Shown here: positions 25,695-36,374 of the stretch, piece after piece
How positions within the stretch are numbered: the stretch's first letter is position 1
Layout: each line of letters begins with the position of its first letter
Source of the DNA: an uncultured Gammaproteobacteria bacterium
Lineage (GTDB): Bacteria > Pseudomonadota > Gammaproteobacteria > DRLM01
Length of the DNA: 49,250 nt
Direction: 5' to 3'
NCBI GenBank assembly: GCA_947259075.1
Contig: CAMYKQ010000031.1
Coordinates: forward strand, 1-49,250
The notes under the pieces: generated by a model
Database searches by the model: none
Told to the model about the DNA's origin: nothing
The model's input: only the letters and a program-made list of their open reading frames with translations
Position numbers and translations under genes: made by a program

Positions 25695-26342
25695 TCACGC
25701 CCGCCCGTCCCATGTCATGAAATTGGCGAGCAGGGTCAAACCCGCCTGCTGACTTTTTTCCGGATGAAATTGCACCGCGAATAGATTGTCGCGCGCCAGC
25801 GCGGCGGCGAAATCATGGCCGTAATTGGCCGTGCCCGCCACATCGCCAGCAGCGGATGGCGCGGCATAATAGCTATGCACGAAATAAAAACGGCTGTCTT
25901 GGGCGATGCCCTCCCACAGCGGGTGGGGACGGGTTTGATGGACCTCGTTCCAGCCCATATGCGGCACCTTCAAACGCGCACCCGTCTTGGCGTCTTTCAA
26001 ATCGGCGCCGAAGCCGCGCACCTGGCCGCTGAAAAAACCGAAACCGTCGGCGCCGCCGTTCTCATCGCTGTGATCCAGCAGGCCTTGCATGCCCAAACAG
26101 ATACCGAGAAAAGGCTTGTTCTTGGCGCACTCGCGTATCACCTCGTCCAGCCCCAAGCGCTCCAGCTCCGCCATGCAATCGCGCAGGGCGCCGACGCCGG
26201 GAAACACCACGCGATCACAACGGCGGATCAGGCCGGGATCATAGGTGACGCGCACGCTGTCGCCGCGCCCCACATGTTCCAGCGCCTTCGCCACCGAGCG
26301 GAGGTTACCCATTCCATAATCAATGACTGCAACGGAACTCAT
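25695..26342 (-). CDS. hisH: Imidazole glycerol phosphate synthase glutaminase subunit
   Basis: A 215-residue class I amidotransferase supplying ammonia to His[21 protein letters not shown] begins it; [13 protein letters not shown] forms the oxyanion strand; the nucleophile Cys lies in [28 protein letters not shown] carries the catalytic His and Glu. The length is normal. It follows hisB after 45 bases. Confidence 0.95.
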   Translation of the reverse strand: MSSVAVIDYGMGNLRSVAKALEHVGRGDSVRVTYDPGLIRRCDRVVFPGVGALRDCMAELERLGLDEVIRECAKNKPFLGICLGMQGLLDHSDENGGADGFGFFSGQVRGFGADLKDAKTGARLKVPHMGWNEVHQTRPHPLWEGIAQDSRFYFVHSYYAAPSAAGDVAGTANYGHDFAAALARDNLFAVQFHPEKSQQAGLTLLANFMTWDGRA

Positions 26343-26387
26343 GACCGCTATCTCATATTACCCGCGGCGACGCCGCGCGCGGGCGGC

Positions 26388-26981
26388 CTACAATGTGCCT
26401 TTGGTGGATGGCATCACGCCCTGCATGCGCGGGTCCTGCTCCAAGGCCATGCGCAAGGCGCGGCCGAAGGCCTTGAACACCGTCTCGGCGATGTGATGGG
26501 CATTGCGTCCGCGCAGACAATCGATGTGCAAACTCACCTGGGCGTGATTGACGAAACCCTGAAAAAACTCGCGCAGCAAATCCACATCGAAGTCACCGAT
26601 GCGCGCGCGGGTGAATTCCACGCCGTATTCCAGACCGGGGCGGCCGGAGAAATCCACCACCACGCGTGACAGCGCCTCGTCCAGCGGCACATAGGCGTGC
26701 CCGTAACGGCGCAGGCCTTTTTTATCGCCCACCGCCTGCGCCAGCGCCTGGCCCAGGGTGATGCCCACGTCTTCCACGGTGTGGTGGGCATCGATGTGCA
26801 AATCACCCGCGGCGCTGATCTCGATATCGATCATGCCGTGACGCGCCACTTGATCGAGCATGTGATCGAGGAAGGGCACGCCGGTTTGAAATTTGGCCGC
26901 GCCGGAACCGTCGAGATTGACGCTCGCCTGTATACGCGTTTCCAAGGTATTGCGCTGCACGCTCGCCTTGCGCTCAGCCAT
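26388..26981 (-). CDS. hisB: Imidazoleglycerol-phosphate dehydratase
   Basis: A 197-residue monofunctional dehydratase without the N-terminal phosphatase domain of the enteric fusion. Manganese-binding motifs are [14 protein letters not shown] and [14 protein letters not shown] in the first repeat and [19 protein letters not shown] in the second; [18 protein letters not shown] is characteristic. A separate histidinol-phosphate phosphatase must exist elsewhere. It follows hisC after 57 bases. Confidence 0.95.
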   Translation of the reverse strand: MAERKASVQRNTLETRIQASVNLDGSGAAKFQTGVPFLDHMLDQVARHGMIDIEISAAGDLHIDAHHTVEDVGITLGQALAQAVGDKKGLRRYGHAYVPLDEALSRVVVDFSGRPGLEYGVEFTRARIGDFDVDLLREFFQGFVNHAQVSLHIDCLRGRNAHHIAETVFKAFGRALRMALEQDPRMQGVMPSTKGTL

Positions 26982-27038
26982 GGGCTGTCTCCGGATGTGT
27001 TGACCTAAGAGTGTACATGATTCCCGTGCCCGCCCGCC

Positions 27039-28133
27039 TCATAAGGCCGCCCGCAACGCGGTGATGAAGGCCTGATTCTCCTCCGGCGTGCCCACGGTCA
27101 CCCGCAGGCAATCGTGCAGGGCGGGATGCGCGCCGTGGACGCTTTTAATCAACACCTGCTGTTCCTTGAGGCGCTGAAACAACTCACCGGCGCGGCCCGC
27201 GGCCACGCGGAACAAGATGAAATTGGCCTGACTCGGAAAAGGCGCCACCCCCGCCAGCGCCGCCAAGTCCGCCGCCAGTTTTTCGCGTTCGGCGCGGATG
27301 CGCTGGGTTTGATCCAGCAGCACCGGGTAGCGGCTGAGGGCGAAGCGGGCGCTGGCTTGCGTGAGCACATTGATATTGTAAGGCAGGCGGATCTTGTCCA
27401 ACTCGTGCAGCCAGTCCGCGGCGCCCACCAAAAAACCCAGACGCAGACCAGCCAGACCGAGCTTGGACACCGTGCGCAGAATTAACAACTGCGGATAACG
27501 GGCCAGGTCCGCGAAGAAGCTGCCGTCGCAAAAAGGCGTGTAGGCTTCATCCACCACCACGATGCCCGGCGCCGCCTCGATGATGGCGCGGATATCCTCG
27601 CGCGCGAACAGATTGCCGGTGGGGTTGCTGGGATAGGCGATGAACACCACCGCCGGTTGCAGCTCAACGATGGCGGCCAAGGTGGCGGGCACGTCGAGGC
27701 TGAAATCGGCCTTGAGCGGCACGCCGTGATAACGCAGGCCGACGCTATTGCTGATGATCTTGTACATCGAAAAGGTGGGCTCGGGCGCCAGCACCACGCG
27801 CTCCGGTCCCGCCACCGCCATCAAGATCATCTGGATCAATTCGTCGGAGCCGTTGCCGAGCAAGATCTCGCTGCCGCCGGGGATGGCGAAGGTCGCGCGC
27901 AATTGCGCTTTCAACTCGGCGGCGCCGGGATCGGGATAACGATTGAGACTGACGGCGCGCAGCGCGGCCAGCCACTCGTCCACCACCGGCGCGGGCCAGC
28001 TATAAGGATTTTCCATGGCGTCCAGTTTCACATAGCCCGAGGCGTCGGGCACATGGTAGGCCTTGAGGGCCTGCACCTCGGGACGCACCCAGTGTTTGAC
28101 GCGGTTGGTGTTCACGGCATCGTCCATCATCAT
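27039..28133 (-). CDS. hisC: Histidinol-phosphate aminotransferase
   Basis: A 364-residue fold-type I PLP enzyme. KLDAMENPYSWP marks the N-terminus, LLGNGSDELIQMIL the PLP phosphate region, FIAYPSNPTGNLF and VVDEAYTPFC the cofactor contacts, and RTVSKLGLAGLRLGFLVG holds the Schiff-base Lys. Three consecutive ATG codons (28133, 28130, 28127) start the frame; the third has GAG at the best spacing. It begins six bases after the hisD stop. Confidence 0.94.
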   Translation of the reverse strand: MMMDDAVNTNRVKHWVRPEVQALKAYHVPDASGYVKLDAMENPYSWPAPVVDEWLAALRAVSLNRYPDPGAAELKAQLRATFAIPGGSEILLGNGSDELIQMILMAVAGPERVVLAPEPTFSMYKIISNSVGLRYHGVPLKADFSLDVPATLAAIVELQPAVVFIAYPSNPTGNLFAREDIRAIIEAAPGIVVVDEAYTPFCDGSFFADLARYPQLLILRTVSKLGLAGLRLGFLVGAADWLHELDKIRLPYNINVLTQASARFALSRYPVLLDQTQRIRAEREKLAADLAALAGVAPFPSQANFILFRVAAGRAGELFQRLKEQQVLIKSVHGAHPALHDCLRVTVGTPEENQAFITALRAAL

Positions 28134-28139
28134 CTCGAA

Positions 28140-29459
28140 TTAGGTTTTGCCCGCCGCGCCCATGCGGTACTCCGCGGAACGCGCGTGGGCGGTGAGCCCT
28201 TCGCCGCGCGCCAATAAAGACGCGGTGCCGCCCAAGACGCGCGCGCCCTCGGGCGAACACATGATGAGGCTGGAGCGCTTTTGAAAATCGTAGACCCCCA
28301 GTGGCGAGGAGAAGCGCGCGGTGCGCGAGGTCGGCAACACATGATTGGGACCGGCGCAGTAATCGCCCACGGCCTCGGCGGTGTAGCGGCCCATGAAGAT
28401 CGCGCCGGCGTTGCGGATGCGCTTCACCAGTTGTTCCGGCTCCGCCACCGATAATTCCAGATGCTCGGGTGAGATGAAATTGGCCACCGCCGCCGCTTCT
28501 TCGAGATCGCGAATTTGAATCAGCGCGCCGCGCGCGGACAGCGATTGGCGGATGATCTCGGCGCGCTCCATTTGCGGCAGCAGTCTTTCAATGCTGGCCT
28601 GCACCGCATCGAGATAAGCGGCGTCGGGACAGAGCAAAATCGACTGCGCGTCTTCGTCGTGCTCGGCCTGCGAGAATAGATCCATCGCCGTCCAATCGGG
28701 GTCGGTCTTGCCGTCGCAGACGATCAAAATTTCCGAAGGTCCGGCGATCATATCGATGCCGACCGTGCCGTAGACCATGCGCTTGGCGGTGGCGACGTAA
28801 ATATTGCCGGGGCCGACGATCTTGTCCACCGCGGGCACTGTCTCGGTGCCGTAGGCCAGGGCCGCCACGGCGTGCGCGCCGCCGACGGTGAAGACGCGAT
28901 CCACCTCGGCCAGCGCGGCGGCGGCGAGCACCAGCTCATTCAATTCCCCGCCCGGCGTCGGCACCACCATCACCACCTCGGACACGCCGGCCACCTTGGC
29001 GGGTACGGCGTTCATCAACACCGAGGAGGGATAGGCGGCCTTGCCGCCGGGCACGTACAGGCCGACGCGATCCAGCGGCGTGACCTGCTGGCCGAGCACG
29101 GTGCCGTCGGCCTCGGTGTAGGTCCACGTCTCTTGCTTTTGATGCTGGTGATAGGCGCGCAGCCGTGCCACTGAGATCTCCAAGGCGGCGCGGGTCGCGG
29201 CGGGCAGGCCCTGCAAGGCCTGTTGCAAACGCGCCTTGGGAACGTCCAGCTCGCCTATCGACCGCGCCTGCATGCGGTCGAAGCGGTTGGTATATTCGAT
29301 CAGCGCCGCATCGCCGCGCTGTTTGACGTTGGCGAGGATCTCTTCCACCGCCTTTACCACCTTGGCGTCGGAGACGCTCTCCCACGCCAGCAAATTTTCC
29401 AGGCGCGGCCAGAAATCGGCGGATTGTGAGTCGAGACGTTTAATAGCGATCATTGCCAT
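28140..29459 (-). CDS. hisD: Histidinol dehydrogenase
   Basis: A 439-residue zinc- and NAD-dependent enzyme performing the last two oxidation steps. Signatures include [49 protein letters not shown], and [13 protein letters not shown] with catalytic residues, then PEHLEL and [10 protein letters not shown]. The length is standard. It begins 19 bases after hisG. Confidence 0.95.
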   Translation of the reverse strand: MAMIAIKRLDSQSADFWPRLENLLAWESVSDAKVVKAVEEILANVKQRGDAALIEYTNRFDRMQARSIGELDVPKARLQQALQGLPAATRAALEISVARLRAYHQHQKQETWTYTEADGTVLGQQVTPLDRVGLYVPGGKAAYPSSVLMNAVPAKVAGVSEVVMVVPTPGGELNELVLAAAALAEVDRVFTVGGAHAVAALAYGTETVPAVDKIVGPGNIYVATAKRMVYGTVGIDMIAGPSEILIVCDGKTDPDWTAMDLFSQAEHDEDAQSILLCPDAAYLDAVQASIERLLPQMERAEIIRQSLSARGALIQIRDLEEAAAVANFISPEHLELSVAEPEQLVKRIRNAGAIFMGRYTAEAVGDYCAGPNHVLPTSRTARFSSPLGVYDFQKRSSLIMCSPEGARVLGGTASLLARGEGLTAHARSAEYRMGAAGKT

Positions 29460-29478
29460 CCTCCTCCGCGGCCCGGCC

Positions 29479-30135
29479 TTATTGAGATTGAGCGCCGGCG
29501 CGGCGCTGCGCCACGGCCTCGGCCATGCTGCGCACGAAGGCGTTTACACGGGCGTGCTTCATTTTCATCGAGGCCTTGTTGACGATCAAACGCGAGCTGA
29601 TATCGGCGATGTGTTCCAGAGGCTCCAGCCCATTGGCCTTGAGGGTGTTGCCGGTGTCCACCACATCGACGATGAGATCCGCCAGGCGCACCAGCGGCGC
29701 CAGCTCCATGGAACCGTAGAGTTTGATGATCTCCACTTGCTTGCCCTGCTCGGCGAAATAGCGGCGGGTGCACTTGACGTATTTGGTGGCGATGCGCAGA
29801 CGCGTTTGCCCGCGCGCGGCGGCGGGCGGCCCGGCCAGCATCAAACGGCAGCGGGCGATTTCTAGATCCAAGGGTTCGTAGAGGCCTTCGCCCTCGTACT
29901 CCAGCAACACGTCCTTGCCGGTGATGCCCATATCGGCGGCGCCGTATTCCACGTAGGTGGGCACGTCGGAGGCGCGGATAATCACCAGCTTTACATCGTC
30001 CTGGTTGGTGTCCAGCACCAGCTTGCGGCTGGTGACGGGGTCGTCGATGGGGACGATGCCCGACGCGGCCAGCAGCGGCAGGGCATCCTTGAAGATGCGG
30101 CCCTTGGACACGGCGATGGTGATGGTATTAGTCAT
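29479..30135 (-). CDS. hisG: ATP phosphoribosyltransferase, short form
   Basis: A 218-residue HisG, the first committed step of histidine synthesis. [19 protein letters not shown] begins it, [14 protein letters not shown] lies mid-protein, and the PRPP loop is [14 protein letters not shown]. The regulatory C-terminal domain of long-form HisG is absent, so the protein should need HisZ, which is not in this window. ATG 30135 was chosen over an upstream ATG at 30279 inside murA. It follows murA after 37 bases. Confidence 0.95.
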   Translation of the reverse strand: MTNTITIAVSKGRIFKDALPLLAASGIVPIDDPVTSRKLVLDTNQDDVKLVIIRASDVPTYVEYGAADMGITGKDVLLEYEGEGLYEPLDLEIARCRLMLAGPPAAARGQTRLRIATKYVKCTRRYFAEQGKQVEIIKLYGSMELAPLVRLADLIVDVVDTGNTLKANGLEPLEHIADISSRLIVNKASMKMKHARVNAFVRSMAEAVAQRRAGAQSQ

Positions 30136-30172
30136 GGTGGCGGCGCTGGCGATAGACGAGGACCCGCTAGGA

Positions 30173-31450
<1,278 letters not shown>

Positions 31451-31512
31451 TTAGGGGATAGGTATTGGCCAGTGGGCCTTGCGAGCAAGGCCGCCTCAAT
31501 GGCGCGCGCCGG

Positions 31513-31752
31513 TCATTTCTGGATTTTTTCCCACTGCTCCCGGGTGTAGGTGCGCATGGATAAGGCATGAATTTCGCCGCCCATTTTGTCACCCAAGGTG
31601 GCGTACACCATGCGGTGCTGCTCCAGCAAACCTTTTCCGCCGAAGGCGTCATCGACCACTATCGCCTCGAAATGGCGGCCGTCGCCGGTCACCGACACCT
31701 GGCTGTCAGGCATGCCCCGTTCGATCATCGCTTGAATGTCTTCGCACTGCAT
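31513..31752 (-). CDS. ibaG: BolA-family protein IbaG
   Basis: A 79-residue BolA-type protein. It starts MQCEDIQAMIERGMPDSQVS and has the class sequence FEAIVVDDAFGGKGLLEQHRMVYATLG and MGGEIHALSMRTYT. BolA proteins work with monothiol glutaredoxins in Fe-S handling. I set the start at the ATG at 31752; the longer upstream reading has no family similarity. Its place between mlaB and murA is the conserved one for ibaG. Confidence 0.92.
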   Translation of the reverse strand: MQCEDIQAMIERGMPDSQVSVTGDGRHFEAIVVDDAFGGKGLLEQHRMVYATLGDKMGGEIHALSMRTYTREQWEKIQK

Positions 31753-31844
31753 GAGTTTAAAATTTAAGTAGTAAGTGTAAATTCCGCTCCAGCGGACGCC
31801 GCCGGACGTGACAGCATACCCGCTCCCCCGCGTTATTGTAAGTA

Positions 31845-32156
31845 TTAATGCGCCGCGGGCGTCAGCGGCAGCAACGCTTCCAAACCCGTCACCCGCGCGA
31901 TGGCGAGAATTTGCGCCGGCACATGCTCGAAGCTCACCCGCGCGCCCCGCTGCCGCGCAAGGCGCAGCCATTCGATGAGCAGGGCGATGCCCGCGCTGTC
32001 GGCGCGGCTGATCCCGGCCAGATCGAAACGCAGCACTTCCCGGGCCGCGAAGAGATTTTGCGTGTCGCGCCAGGCATCAGGCACGGTCTCGAAGCTCAGT
32101 TCACCGGACAGGGCATAAGCGCCCTCGCCGCGCGGATCGACGCGCAGCACGCTCAC
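31845..32156 (-). CDS. mlaB: MlaB-like STAS-domain protein
   Basis: A 103-residue single STAS domain. LRFDLAGISRADSAGIALLIEWL includes the conserved Asp-Ser of the STAS loop. MlaB is a cytoplasmic partner of the MlaF ATPase and stabilises the MlaFEDB transporter. It overlaps mlaC by four bases (ATGA) and lies immediately before ibaG, matching the gammaproteobacterial mla gene order. Confidence 0.88.
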   Translation of the reverse strand: MSVLRVDPRGEGAYALSGELSFETVPDAWRDTQNLFAAREVLRFDLAGISRADSAGIALLIEWLRLARQRGARVSFEHVPAQILAIARVTGLEALLPLTPAAH

Positions 32157-32779
32157 TTCACGCCGTCCCGCTCATTGCGCTCGGCCAGCACGGTGATGAG
32201 TTTGTCCAAGCCATCTTGGCGGATTTGCGAGGCGAAGGTGGAACGGTAATTAGTCACCAGACTGACGCCGTCGATGGTCACGTCGATCACCTTCCATTCT
32301 TTCTCGTTGAGGACCAAGTCATAGTCGATGGGTATGGGAAAGCCACCCGGCTGATCCACCTCGGTGCGCACCTTCACCTGGGTGTCTTGCGGCGAGGGCC
32401 GCATGGGCAGATAGGAAATCTTGCTGTCACTGTATTCCGACAAGGATTTGGCATAAGTGCGCACCAGCAGCGTGCGGAATTGCGCCACGAATTTTTCCTT
32501 TTGCACCGGCGTCGCGGCACGCCAGTACTTACCCAGCACCCAGCTCGACATCCGCTCGAAGTCAAAATGCGGAATAATAACTTGATTCACCAAATCATAA
32601 ATACGCTCGGGGTGCTGCTCTAGAACCTGGCGTTCATCGCGCAATTTCGCCAGCATTTGTTCCGCGGTCTGCTGCACCAGTTCTTGCGGCGGCTGAGTGG
32701 CGGCCATCACCCCGGCCCCGCCCCAGGCCAGCAGACTCAGGCCCGCGCCCAGCAGTAAACCCTTAAGCCAAGTTTTCAT
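32153..32779 (-). CDS. mlaC: Periplasmic phospholipid-binding protein MlaC
   Basis: A 208-residue exported protein with signal peptide (LKGLLLGAGLSLLAWGGAGVMA). IPHFDFERMSSWVLGKYWR and FRTLLVRTYAKSLSEYSDSK identify the MlaC/Ttg2D family, followed by VDVTIDGVSLVTNYRSTFAS near the end. MlaC ferries phospholipids between the outer membrane and the MlaFEDB complex. It overlaps the TolC-family gene by four bases upstream and mlaB by four downstream. Confidence 0.92.
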   Translation of the reverse strand: MKTWLKGLLLGAGLSLLAWGGAGVMAATQPPQELVQQTAEQMLAKLRDERQVLEQHPERIYDLVNQVIIPHFDFERMSSWVLGKYWRAATPVQKEKFVAQFRTLLVRTYAKSLSEYSDSKISYLPMRPSPQDTQVKVRTEVDQPGGFPIPIDYDLVLNEKEWKVIDVTIDGVSLVTNYRSTFASQIRQDGLDKLITVLAERNERDGVK

Positions 32780-34134
32780 TGATTCTCTCCCGTGGCATTG
32801 AGTAACTGCGCCACGTGCATATTGTAATCGAAGACGGTACGTAAATAATCGGTGTGCGCCAACACATAGCCTTGCAACGCGCCCACGACTTTATCGCCCT
32901 TTTCCATGCCCGCCTCGAAATCGGCGAAGCTGGAAATCATCCAGCGTCTCGCGGCGCGGCTGGCCTCGGCCAGCTTAGCCACCGCCTCGTGATGGGCGCG
33001 CACTTGGTGATACTGTTCCGCCACTTGAAAAGGGATACCTTCACGGGCAAAAGCCGACTTGGCGATCATGGCGTTCAACTCAGCCTCGGCCCGCGCCACT
33101 TGAGCCGTTTGCACCCCGCCGGTCCAGTCCCATTGAATGCCCAGCACCGGGCTCAGACCCACGTCATTGAAGGGATCGGATATATAGGGATTATCGAGCC
33201 GGTCGCGATTGGGCGAAAACGACAAGACCCCCGCGGCCCCGGCGTAAACATTCGGACGGCCGTTGGCCTTATTGGCCGCCACCAAGGCGCGCCGCGCCCG
33301 CAGACCCGCCTCGACCTGGGCCATCTCCGGACGATTGGCGCGCGCCCGCAGCTGCAATTCATCCAGATTCAATTCCGGCAGGGCCCGCGCCGAAAGGCCG
33401 CGGTCCGCCACCTCCAGCTCCGCGCCTAAACCCGCGCCGGTCAAGACCCTCAAGCCATCGAGGGCGATATTTTCCAGCGCCGCGGCCTGGGCAAGGTACT
33501 TGCCTATCAAGGCCGAACCGGCCTGCAAAGCGAAGAGATCGGACTGGCGGATGTCGCGTTCGCCATCACTCAGCCATTCCTCCACCTGCGAGATGGCGCC
33601 GTCCACCCGGCCGCGCACGTCATCCAACAGCAAGCGGGCGTCGCGGGCGGCAAGATAGCCATAATAAGCGCGCTTGACCTCCAGCACGGTTTCACCGCGG
33701 CGTAAGCGCACATCGCCGCGCTTCACATCCACGCTGGCGCGGGCGGCGTCGGCGTAATTTTCGATCTTGCCGAAGGTGTAGAGCGGTTTAATCAAGGACA
33801 GTTTGAAATAGGTCCACAGCGAAAAACCATCGGGGTCGTAGCGGTCGGAGCGCACCGTGCACGCCCCGGGCGCGCAGCCGCCGTTTTCAAAAAAACCACC
33901 CTTCACGCCCGGCGCCATGCCCAAGAAGGCGTTGGCGTCTATATTCCAATCACCATGCGCCTGCGCCTCATCCACCAAGGTGCGCGCGGCTTCGACGAGG
34001 TGCTCCATCTCCTCGATGCGTGGATCGTGATCGAGCGCCCGCGCCACGGCCTGGTCCAGATCAATACTATCCGCCCGCGCCGCGCCCAGGCTCGCCGTTA
34101 ATAAAAACACGAACGCTAAACCGCCGCGGCTCAC
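32776..34134 (-). CDS. TolC-family outer-membrane protein inserted in the mla operon
   Basis: A 452-residue exported protein with a signal peptide (GLAFVFLLTASLGAARA) and the two long helical repeats of outer-membrane efflux proteins. IDLDQAVARALDHDPRIEEM begins the first; KPLYTFGKIENYADAARASVDV is typical of the family and the second repeat follows ELNLDELQLRARANRPEMAQVEAG. A Cys pair in FFENGGCAPGACTVRSD looks like an extracellular-loop disulfide. It overlaps mlaD and mlaC by four bases at each end, so it is co-translated with the phospholipid transport genes. The standard mla operon of enterics has no such gene. Confidence 0.85.
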   Translation of the reverse strand: MSRGGLAFVFLLTASLGAARADSIDLDQAVARALDHDPRIEEMEHLVEAARTLVDEAQAHGDWNIDANAFLGMAPGVKGGFFENGGCAPGACTVRSDRYDPDGFSLWTYFKLSLIKPLYTFGKIENYADAARASVDVKRGDVRLRRGETVLEVKRAYYGYLAARDARLLLDDVRGRVDGAISQVEEWLSDGERDIRQSDLFALQAGSALIGKYLAQAAALENIALDGLRVLTGAGLGAELEVADRGLSARALPELNLDELQLRARANRPEMAQVEAGLRARRALVAANKANGRPNVYAGAAGVLSFSPNRDRLDNPYISDPFNDVGLSPVLGIQWDWTGGVQTAQVARAEAELNAMIAKSAFAREGIPFQVAEQYHQVRAHHEAVAKLAEASRAARRWMISSFADFEAGMEKGDKVVGALQGYVLAHTDYLRTVFDYNMHVAQLLNATGENQ

Positions 34135-34601
34135 TTCGACACCCCCTCCGAGGCCTTGCTGAACAAGACCCGGCCGATGACCTGCTCAAGGATTAAGGCC
34201 GATTGGCTCAAGGTGATGCGATCACCTTCTTTCAGATTCGTCTCCGCGCCGCCCGGCTCCAGCGCCACATATTGCTCTCCGAGCAAACCGGAGGTGAAGA
34301 TGCTGGCACTACTATCGGCGGGCAGCTTGACCCCGGGATTGAGCTTGAGAGTGACCACCGCCTCGAACAACTGGTCATCGAAACCAATGGCGGCCACCCG
34401 GCCCACGCGCACGCCGGCCACGGTCACGGGTGAGCGCACTTTTAAACCACCCGCATTTTCGAAGTACACCTGCACCTCGTAGCCGTCTTGGTCATTGAGC
34501 GCGGAGATATTGCTCACCTTCATGGCGAGCATGAACAGCGCCGCGAACCCCAAGGCCACGAACACCCCCACCATAATCTCCGTCGTCGTCGATTGTTTCA
34601 T
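34131..34601 (-). CDS. mlaD: MCE-domain phospholipid transport protein MlaD
   Basis: A 156-residue inner-membrane-anchored protein with an N-terminal helix (IMVGVFVALGFAALFMLAM) and one MCE domain: EVQVYFENAGGLKVRSPVTVAGVRVGRV, then LLGEQYVALEPGG. It forms the periplasmic ring on MlaE that receives lipids. The ATG at 34601 follows the mlaE stop by four bases; an ATG five codons upstream overlaps mlaE and is less likely. Confidence 0.92.
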   Translation of the reverse strand: MKQSTTTEIMVGVFVALGFAALFMLAMKVSNISALNDQDGYEVQVYFENAGGLKVRSPVTVAGVRVGRVAAIGFDDQLFEAVVTLKLNPGVKLPADSSASIFTSGLLGEQYVALEPGGAETNLKEGDRITLSQSALILEQVIGRVLFSKASEGVSK

Positions 34602-34605
34602 AGCT

Positions 34606-35385
34606 TTATTCACCAAACATTAAGGCGGTCAACACGAAATCCAAGCCCAGTACCGCCAAGGCGGTATGCACCACGGTGCGGGTGGTGGCGCGGCTCACGC
34701 CCTCGGAGGTCGGCACCGCGTCATAGCCTTCGTACACCGCGATCCAACTCGCGACGAAACCGAAGGCCACGCTTTTAATCACACCATTCATCACATCGTC
34801 GTACAAGTCTACCCGCGCCTGCATCTGCGACCAAAACGCGCCCTCATCCACCCCGAGCAGACCGACGCCGACGAAATAGCCACCGACTACGCCGATCGCG
34901 CTGAAAATCGCCGCCAGCAAGGGCATCGCGATGACGCCGGCGGCAAAACGCGGCGCAATCACGCGCCGCAGCGGGTCCACCGCCATCATCTCCATGCCGG
35001 AGAGTTGCTCGGTGGCCTTCATCAAACCGATCTCGGCGGTGAGCGCCGAACCGGCGCGGCCGCCGAACAATAATGCCGTGACCACCGGCCCCAATTCGCG
35101 CACCAGTGACAAGGCCACCATCACCCCCAAGGACTCGGCGGCGCCGAAATCCGCGAGGGTATTGTAACCTTGCAGCCCCAGCACCATACCGACGAACAGC
35201 CCGGAGACCACGATGATGACCAGCGACAACACGCCCACGGAATAAAGCTGCTGAATCACCAGCCGCGGCCGCAGCAACAAGCCCGGCACCCCCGCCAAGA
35301 TTTGCAACAAAAATAAATGGCCGCGCCCCAGCCGCTCGAAAAACGAGAGGGCCGCACGGCCGAGACGCGCCAGCCCACCGGTCAT
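34606..35385 (-). CDS. mlaE: ABC transporter permease MlaE
   Basis: A 259-residue MlaE/TrpD-fold permease with about five helices. [20 protein letters not shown] and [20 protein letters not shown] are the family signature. It forms the membrane channel of the phospholipid transporter with MlaF, MlaB and MlaD. The ATG at 35385 shares its A with the mlaF stop (TGATG), indicating coupled translation; a longer reading starting in mlaF at 35484 lacks similarity. Confidence 0.93.
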   Translation of the reverse strand: MTGGLARLGRAALSFFERLGRGHLFLLQILAGVPGLLLRPRLVIQQLYSVGVLSLVIIVVSGLFVGMVLGLQGYNTLADFGAAESLGVMVALSLVRELGPVVTALLFGGRAGSALTAEIGLMKATEQLSGMEMMAVDPLRRVIAPRFAAGVIAMPLLAAIFSAIGVVGGYFVGVGLLGVDEGAFWSQMQARVDLYDDVMNGVIKSVAFGFVASWIAVYEGYDAVPTSEGVSRATTRTVVHTALAVLGLDFVLTALMFGE

Positions 35386-36203
35386 CAGCCTTGTCCCGCC
35401 AAAAGGTCCTCGGCGTAATCCGGCGCCGGATAATGAAAAGGCACGGGCCCATCGGGCAGACCCTGCATGAATTGCCGCACCCATTCCGAATCACTGTTCA
35501 TTAAATTCTGTGGCGCGCCCTGCCCCACGACCTTACCGCCGGACAAGACGTAAATGTAGTCGGAGATGGAAGCGGTTTCTTGCACATCATGCGACACGAT
35601 AATGCTGGTCACGCCCAAGGCCTCGTTAATTTTGTGGATCAACTCCACCACCGCGCCCTTGGAAATGGGGTCAAGTCCGGTGAAGGGCTCATCATACATA
35701 ATCATCATCGGGTCCAGCGCAATGGCCCGCGCCAGCGCCACCCGCCGCGCCATACCGCCGGACAATTCACTGGGCGACATATCCCGCGCGCCGCGCAAAC
35801 CGACGGCCTCCAATTTCATCAACACCAAATCGCGGATCATCACCTCGGACAGACGGGTATGCTCGCGCAAGGGAAAGGCGACGTTGTCGAACACATTGAT
35901 GTCCGTGAGCAAGGCCCCGCTCTGAAACAACATACCCATGCGCTTACGCAAGTCATAAAGTTCGCGGCGGCGCAGCGCATGCACGTCTTGGCCGTCAACC
36001 AGCACCCGCCCCGCTTGCGGCCGCAGCTGCCCGCCGATCAATCGCAACAACGTGGTTTTGCCGGTGCCGCTGGGCCCCATGATGGCGGTGATCTTGCCGC
36101 GCGGAATGTCGATATCCACGCCGTCAAAAATCATGCGCGATCCGCGCGTGAAACGCAGACCCCGTATCTCCACTAAAGATTGTGCTTCACGACCTTGTGA
36201 CAT
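35385..36203 (-). CDS. mlaF: ABC transporter ATPase MlaF
   Basis: A 272-residue ABC ATPase. Walker A is GPSGTGKTT, the signature is [14 protein letters not shown], and Walker B is [25 protein letters not shown] holds the switch His. Similarity of the mid-region ([19 protein letters not shown]) to MlaF/Ttg2A and the following mlaE, mlaD and mlaC genes settle the assignment. It opens the long minus-strand cluster running through the his genes; its promoter should lie in the 170-base gap to divergent corA. Confidence 0.94.
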   Translation of the reverse strand: MSQGREAQSLVEIRGLRFTRGSRMIFDGVDIDIPRGKITAIMGPSGTGKTTLLRLIGGQLRPQAGRVLVDGQDVHALRRRELYDLRKRMGMLFQSGALLTDINVFDNVAFPLREHTRLSEVMIRDLVLMKLEAVGLRGARDMSPSELSGGMARRVALARAIALDPMMIMYDEPFTGLDPISKGAVVELIHKINEALGVTSIIVSHDVQETASISDYIYVLSGGKVVGQGAPQNLMNSDSEWVRQFMQGLPDGPVPFHYPAPDYAEDLLAGQG

Positions 36204-36374
36204 GATAACTTGCAGTTCTTGTTAAGCCCGGCGTACCACTCCCGCATACGGCACGCGCGGGCAGGCGCCAAGGATAACCCGGATGCCACCCGCCACGCCA
36301 TGGCGTAGGCCCGCACAAGACGATATGCGACAATCGCTTGACGATAGGCATCACCACCGCCCGCGGGAGGCTAC

